Part shown: piece after piece, positions 5,191-7,700 of the stretch
Layout of the letters: each line of letters opens with the position of its first letter
Position numbering within the stretch: the first letter of the stretch is position 1
DNA from: Minisyncoccota bacterium
GTDB lineage: Bacteria > Patescibacteriota > Minisyncoccia > Phycocordibacterales > UBA2100
NCBI GenBank assembly: GCA_020058565.1
Contig: JAGVDT010000111.1
Coordinates: 1-7,700, forward strand
Direction: 5' to 3'
Length of the DNA: 7,700 nucleotides
Notes under the pieces: model-generated
What the model saw: the letters and a program-made list of their open reading frames with translations, nothing else
What the model was told of the DNA's origin: nothing
Database searches by the model: none
Program-made: the position numbers and the translations under genes

Positions 5191-5337
5191 ATGAGCGCAT
5201 TCAAGAAAGCTCTAAGTACTGGTGGCATAAGCATGGCCGCGTATATCGGCCTTGCAGCGGCAACAGTGGTCACGGGATTTGTCCCATGGCCGATAGCTTT
5301 GGCCGCGATTGTTCTGGCATTGCTGGGGGCTTCCTAG
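5191..5337 (+). CDS. 48-residue two-helix membrane peptide
   Basis: ATG 5191 is preceded at ideal spacing by GGGAGGA (5179-5185), one of the best Shine-Dalgarno sequences in the window. The peptide starts MSAFKKALSTGG, a short basic N-terminus, and is then almost wholly hydrophobic: helix one about residues 13-30, a turn at VPWP (31-34), helix two about 35-47. This suggests a helical hairpin in the cytoplasmic membrane. Small alanine/glycine-rich hairpins occur among holins, toxin-like peptides and structural membrane peptides, but nothing selects one of these. It has its own promoter and terminator, so it is a stand-alone gene that standard length cut-offs would miss. It lies between the glycosyltransferase and the hydrolase, with no evident functional link. 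Confidence 0.75.
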   Translation: MSAFKKALSTGGISMAAYIGLAAATVVTGFVPWPIALAAIVLALLGAS

Positions 5338-5367
5338 CACCGCCTGATCTAGACACGAAGAAGAAGC

Positions 5368-5402
5368 GAGGGGCCCGGTTTATTCCGAGCCCTTTCGATT
5401 TT
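5368..5402 (+). terminator. Terminator of the 48-residue peptide gene
   Basis: GGGCCCGG (5371-5378) pairs with CCGAGCCC (5385-5392) with one mismatch around loop TTTATT. G-U and A-T pairs extend the base, and TTTCGATTTT follows. It closely resembles the hairpin at 6564-6591. Confidence 0.7.
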
Positions 5403-5438
5403 ATGTTGATTTTGTGCGCATAAAAACTGCCCAGCTGA

Positions 5439-5444
5439 TACACT
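5439..5444 (+). promoter_or_regulatory. Candidate -10 box of the hydrolase gene
   Basis: TACACT lies seven bases before ATG 5452. There is no Shine-Dalgarno sequence and no clear -35 hexamer at standard spacing. The nine bases CTGATACAC around it also occur on the minus strand upstream of the 6902-7558 gene. Confidence 0.35.
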
Positions 5445-5451
5445 GTGCGAT

Positions 5452-6549
5452 ATGGGTATCGAAACTCCAAAGCAGGCGAGGAATGATTTTGAGAAGCAAT
5501 TTTCATCGCCGAAACGCTTGAACGCATTTGGGGCAGACATCAATGTTCTAAGGCTTGATCCCAAAAATCCGAAGAGTGAAATCCCCATATTTCTGGCTGA
5601 AGCATTCGTACACGGCAAAGAGGCTTATAAACACTCTATCGAAGCGATCTGCAAGCGTGGGCGAAGCGTTATTATCTACGATCAACCGCGCGAAGGCGGA
5701 GAACTAATTTTGTCGGATGAGGTGCGCGCGAGCATTAAAGAATATTTAGAAACATGTCCGGAAGAAGTGCGCGCAGCTTTAATTCTGCTTGAGTCCCTAC
5801 GGCAGCAAAAAATTTCTCGCATCGATGTCTTGGCTCATTCGAGAGGATTTGCTTATGCGGCCATAGCAGCCTTGATAGACGACAAGAAAGCAGAAATTGA
5901 AGCGCGCATTAATTTTACTAAAAAACGCCCCAACATTATCCGTGGAATTGTGGCGTATGGTCCGTCCGGGCTCATTGGCGAAGATTCGATGCCAGCAATT
6001 GTGGGGCGCACGCTTATGCAAAACTTTACCCATCCTGAGTGGCCAAAGCTTTCAGAAGAAATTTTTGAGGAAATAAATACAGACGAGATGAAAAGAAGAC
6101 GTTCGGAAGCGGAGGCAAAAGGAATGTTTGTATATGGCGAACCCACAGAAGAAGGTAAGAAAATTGCTCAAGAATCTGGTCGCGAGCTTTTGAAAAGCCA
6201 GGTTTCGCTTGTAGGAGGCAGCCTGACTCGTTCCTATGCCGAGGCACGAGGACTCACATCATTGCAACTTCAAAATGCAGTGAAAAAGCTCCGCTCTCTT
6301 GGGATTCAAATTTCCACAATGCGCGGCAACAAAGACACCGTTTTCCCAACCGAACGATCCCAAGAAAATATTCGAGAACTCAGAAATTACGGTGTCAGCG
6401 ATATTACGATTGAGGGAGAACACAGCTCGCTCGTTTTTGATCCGAGAATTGCAGAGGTTGCAGAAAATGAATTCATGCTTCAAGAAGATCGGAGAAAAGC
6501 TTCGTCCGAGAGTTTGGTGGAACGTCTAGACGCAATCCCAAAGCAGTAA
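5452..6549 (+). CDS. Alpha/beta-hydrolase-like protein
   Basis: This 365-residue, probably cytoplasmic protein has the order of elements of an alpha/beta hydrolase. An early strand and loop read IPIFLAEAFVHGKEAY (44-59), followed by RGRSVIIYDQPREGG (69-83). The nucleophile elbow is IDVLAHSRG (124-132), with Ser130 in an A-H-S-R-G version of GxSxG. A helical, charged insertion spans about 195-285 (cap domain). The acid is probably Asp295 in MRGNKDTVFP, and the histidine His324 in EGEHSSLVFD; both lie at the expected places after late strands. This makes a full Ser-Asp-His triad. Esterase, lipase, acyltransferase or lysophospholipase activity are all possible. There is no signal peptide. It has its own candidate promoter and terminator. 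Confidence 0.85.
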   Translation: MGIETPKQARNDFEKQFSSPKRLNAFGADINVLRLDPKNPKSEIPIFLAEAFVHGKEAYKHSIEAICKRGRSVIIYDQPREGGELILSDEVRASIKEYLETCPEEVRAALILLESLRQQKISRIDVLAHSRGFAYAAIAALIDDKKAEIEARINFTKKRPNIIRGIVAYGPSGLIGEDSMPAIVGRTLMQNFTHPEWPKLSEEIFEEINTDEMKRRRSEAEAKGMFVYGEPTEEGKKIAQESGRELLKSQVSLVGGSLTRSYAEARGLTSLQLQNAVKKLRSLGIQISTMRGNKDTVFPTERSQENIRELRNYGVSDITIEGEHSSLVFDPRIAEVAENEFMLQEDRRKASSESLVERLDAIPKQ

Positions 6550-6563
6550 CTAAAGACGAAAAA

Positions 6564-6591
6564 GAGGGGTCCGGATTCACTCCGGCCCTTT
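6564..6591 (+). terminator. Terminator of the hydrolase gene
   Basis: CCGGA (6571-6575) and TCCGG (6581-6585) flank loop TTCAC. After a bulged T, GGG pairs with CCC and A-T/G-U pairs extend the base. CTTTCGCTT follows, a weak U-run. The structure lies 14 bases after the stop codon. Confidence 0.65.
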
Positions 6592-6593
6592 CG

Positions 6594-6614
6594 CTTATGT
6601 ATTTGATACATAAG
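6594..6614. repeat. 9-bp perfect AT-rich palindrome after the hydrolase terminator
   Basis: CTTATGTAT (6594-6602) and ATACATAAG (6606-6614) are exact reverse complements around TTG. It directly abuts the terminator hairpin and holds an ATG (6597) that opens only six codons before a stop. It could be an operator, a second terminator element or the damaged start of the zinc-ribbon frame that follows. Confidence 0.5.
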
Positions 6615-6621
6615 TAACCGA

Positions 6622-6668
6622 CCACCGGACCGAGCTCCGGTGGCTTTGGGTTTGCCCGCGGTGCGGGC
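6622..6668. other. Two adjacent GC-rich perfect hairpins
   Basis: CCACCGGA (6622-6629) pairs with TCCGGTGG (6636-6643) around six bases. Ten bases later GCCCGC (6654-6659) pairs with GCGGGC (6663-6668) around GGT. The second overlaps the codons of the first zinc knuckle, so part of its symmetry may reflect coding for Cys-Pro-Arg-Cys-Gly. With the hairpins at 6564, 6594, 6809 and 6845 they make this the most structured stretch of the window; a small RNA cannot be excluded. Confidence 0.4.
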
Positions 6669-6808
6669 GACTCATTGCGTGGAAACGTATCGTTCGTGGA
6701 ACCCTTACTGGTGCCTTGCGTTCGAAGCCGGCGGCGGAACAACGTCTCTTCCCGTGGCTTACGTTTGACTGGCAGTGCTGGAGGTGCGGCGTCGCCTTCA
6801 AACGGACA

Positions 6809-6826
6809 CTCCGGCTAAAGCCGGAG
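6809..6826. repeat. 7-bp perfect hairpin CTCCGGC/GCCGGAG
   Basis: The arms 6809-6815 and 6820-6826 flank TAAA. TTTATATATG follows on the plus strand, so it could act as a weak plus-strand terminator. It falls inside the zinc-ribbon frame, 18 bases before the next, stronger hairpin. Confidence 0.4.
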
Positions 6827-6844
6827 GTTTATATATGTAAACAA

Positions 6845-6868
6845 CCGGGCGCATAAAAATGCGCCCGG
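6845..6868. terminator. Bidirectional terminator with 10-bp stem
   Basis: CCGGGCGCAT (6845-6854) and ATGCGCCCGG (6859-6868) are exact reverse complements around AAAA. On the plus strand CAATCTTTTTCT follows; on the minus strand TTGTTTACAT follows. It separates the plus-strand hydrolase/zinc-ribbon region from the convergent membrane protein gene at 6902-7558, whose stop is 33 bases away. Confidence 0.8.
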
Positions 6869-6901
6869 CAATCTTTTTCTGCACGGCCAACAATCTGCTC
6901 A

Positions 6902-7558
6902 TTAGCCAAAGAAGTATGTGAGGACGATGACAATACCGACCAGAGTCAACACGATGTGCGATGCCGCCAAGACAACCTCATACCCCATCTTGGGCCACGG
7001 GTTCCACTCCTTGTCTTCCAGGCGCAGATGCGGATGCTGCCCTGCCGCCGCGTGGCCGACAAGTACGCACACCGCTCCGGCAGCCAACTGCAAAGGCATT
7101 CTGTCGAACACGAGGGTTACACACATCATGGCAATAATCGTTACGATGATCGCCATATGCAGGACGTGGATCCACCCGACGAGACTCATATGCCCCGTTG
7201 AATGTATTTTGTCTTCGGCAACTTCGGCATGAGATTGGATGATCGACGTATCTTTCACCCAGGCGTCGTTTGCCCACCAAGCAAGCCATATACTTGCTGT
7301 CGCAATCGGCAATAAGACCCAAAGCTGCGTGACCCATTCGCCCCAGTACCTCGCAGCAAACAGCGCCAGAAGCAGATGAACAACGAGCACATCGTTCCAC
7401 ATGCCGTAATGCGCAAAGTACGGCATACCCCGCTTGATGCCTGATGCGCGCATTTGTCTAACGGTTAGCATGCCGCTAGACCATGCGGCTAGCGCACCCA
7501 GTGCCCAGAACGCGGTTAGCACGATCCAGATAGTGACGCCAGATTTAACGGCCCACAT
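6902..7558 (-). CDS. Six-helix membrane protein rich in His and Trp, unknown family
   Basis: I do not recognise this 218-residue protein. It starts at ATG 7558 behind a good ribosome binding site (AGAGGTG on the minus strand). Hydrophobic helices are seen at about 8-29, 54-70, 78-97, 124-149, 155-170 and 194-216. A hydrophilic stretch (about 100-120) and a loop HPHLRLEDKEWNPWPK (175-190) connect them. Histidines lie in or next to the helices (50, 61, 123, 131, 134, 169, 175, 177, 201), often near helix ends, with many tryptophans. Such a pattern can mark heme or metal binding in membrane redox proteins, but no known signature is present, so this is only a suggestion. It ends near a bidirectional terminator and appears monocistronic. 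Confidence 0.82.
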   Translation of the reverse strand: MWAVKSGVTIWIVLTAFWALGALAAWSSGMLTVRQMRASGIKRGMPYFAHYGMWNDVLVVHLLLALFAARYWGEWVTQLWVLLPIATASIWLAWWANDAWVKDTSIIQSHAEVAEDKIHSTGHMSLVGWIHVLHMAIIVTIIAMMCVTLVFDRMPLQLAAGAVCVLVGHAAAGQHPHLRLEDKEWNPWPKMGYEVVLAASHIVLTLVGIVIVLTYFFG

Positions 7559-7613
7559 TTTACACCTCTAGTAGTTGTGTATCAGTCCAATTTTAACCAC
7601 TAACTTTTCACAA

Positions 7614-7629
7614 CATTTTTGGAAAAATG
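7614..7629. repeat. AT-rich palindrome upstream of the membrane protein gene
   Basis: CATTTTT (7614-7620) and AAAAATG (7623-7629) are exact reverse complements around GG. Together with the 5-bp hairpin GACTC/GAGTC (7633-7647) it lies between the stop of the right-edge frame and the 7558 start. It may be a weak minus-strand terminator or an operator. Confidence 0.35.
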
Positions 7630-7639
7630 CAAGACTCCA

Positions 7640-7700
7640 CTAGAGTCGATAGATCGGTTTGAGCGCGAGCACGTAGACATTGGCTAACGCAAATACGACA
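7640..7700 (-). CDS. Probable C-terminal end of a membrane protein, cut by the window edge
   Basis: On the minus strand a frame entering at the right edge encodes 19 residues (VVFALANVYVLALKPIYRL) before TAG 7642-7640. The hydrophobic run with a short basic tail looks like the last transmembrane helix of a protein. The fragment is too short to assign a family, and chance openness is possible. If real, it lies 81 bases upstream of the 6902-7558 gene on the same strand. Confidence 0.4.
   Translation of the reverse strand, partial: VVFALANVYVLALKPIYRL

Larger units (their letters stand above)
6614..6856 (+). pseudogene. Zinc-ribbon protein frame without a usable start (probable frameshifted or 5'-truncated gene)
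   Basis: This frame is open for 80 codons and ends at TAA 6854-6856. It encodes two matching metal-binding knuckles: VCPRCGRLIAWKR (codons at 6650-6688) and QCWRCGVAFKR (6773-6805), 37 residues apart between the paired cysteines, as in a two-knuckle zinc ribbon. Two CxxCG motifs each followed by a basic cluster in one frame are unlikely by chance. However, no ATG, GTG or TTG occurs before the first knuckle; the first is TTG 6716, which would remove it. The upstream stop is at 6611. ATG 6597 in another frame could be joined by a single-base change near 6612-6616. So this is a decaying gene, a sequencing or assembly frameshift, or a gene with a non-standard start. The C-terminal codons overlap the hairpin at 6845-6868. 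Confidence 0.45.

Noticed and set aside
6640..6770. Plus-strand frame starting GTG 6640 (about 43 codons)
   Set aside because: It has no ribosome binding site and no recognisable motif, and it overlaps the zinc-ribbon frame out of phase.
6595..6801. Minus-strand frame of 68 codons over the hairpin region
   Set aside because: It begins at a TTG without a ribosome binding site and is opposite the zinc-ribbon frame, which has paired CxxCG motifs.
6918..7232. Plus-strand frames across the membrane protein gene
   Set aside because: They are shadows of the minus-strand gene, which has a good ribosome binding site and clear hydrophobic helices.
1..7700. CRISPR array, integrase or transposase gene
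   Set aside because: No regularly spaced identical repeats with spacers and no recombinase motifs were seen. The only mobile-like item is the short non-coding inverted-repeat element.

Overview
The window looks like a piece of a compact bacterial chromosome of roughly balanced base composition, most likely a Patescibacteria (CPR, Parcubacteria-like) genome. This is an inference from several things: a secE-nusG-rplK translocation/ribosomal block with no clear Shine-Dalgarno sequence before secE, nusG or rplK; many small membrane proteins without obvious families; AT-rich palindromic intergenic repeats; and heptad intergenic repeats. TGA is used as a normal stop (ends of the genes at 493-885 and 1982-2308), which argues against the TGA=Gly lineages of that group. 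No rRNA, tRNA or CRISPR array was found.

Left part (1-2308). On the minus strand lie secE (1538-1804), nusG (947-1492) and the 5' part of rplK (1-344). Between nusG and rplK, where these genes are often adjacent, sits a plus-strand gene (493-885). Its protein appears to consist of two ribbon-helix-helix-like units. A bidirectional terminator lies between it and nusG, and rplK has its own promoter. The secE promoter overlaps the foot of the terminator of the upstream zinc-binding-type gene (1982-2308). It is followed by a hairpin plus U-run that looks like an attenuator.

Middle part (2375-5112). A minus-strand pair encodes a small coiled-coil/membrane protein (3335-3535) and a membrane-anchored SIMPL/DUF541 protein (2438-3256). 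Divergent from it is a DedA/VTT-family membrane protein (3614-4198). A 170-bp element with imperfect inverted ends (4209-4378) separates it from a family 2 glycosyltransferase (4390-5112) and seems to supply that gene's -10 box.

Right part (5113-7700). This holds a 48-residue two-helix membrane peptide with a strong ribosome binding site (5191-5337), an alpha/beta-hydrolase-like protein with a recognisable Ser-Asp-His triad (5452-6549), a hairpin-dense stretch carrying an 80-codon frame with two CxxCG zinc-ribbon motifs but no start codon (6614-6856), a six-helix, histidine- and tryptophan-rich membrane protein on the minus strand (6902-7558), and the probable C-terminal end of another membrane protein (7640-7700).

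The genes do not form one obvious pathway. The clearest shared theme is regulatory. For four genes of unrelated function a plausible -10 box ends only 6-9 bases before the start codon, which suggests leaderless or nearly leaderless transcripts. A minority of genes instead carry good Shine-Dalgarno sequences. Two terminators (5368-5402 and 6564-6591) are near copies of one another.
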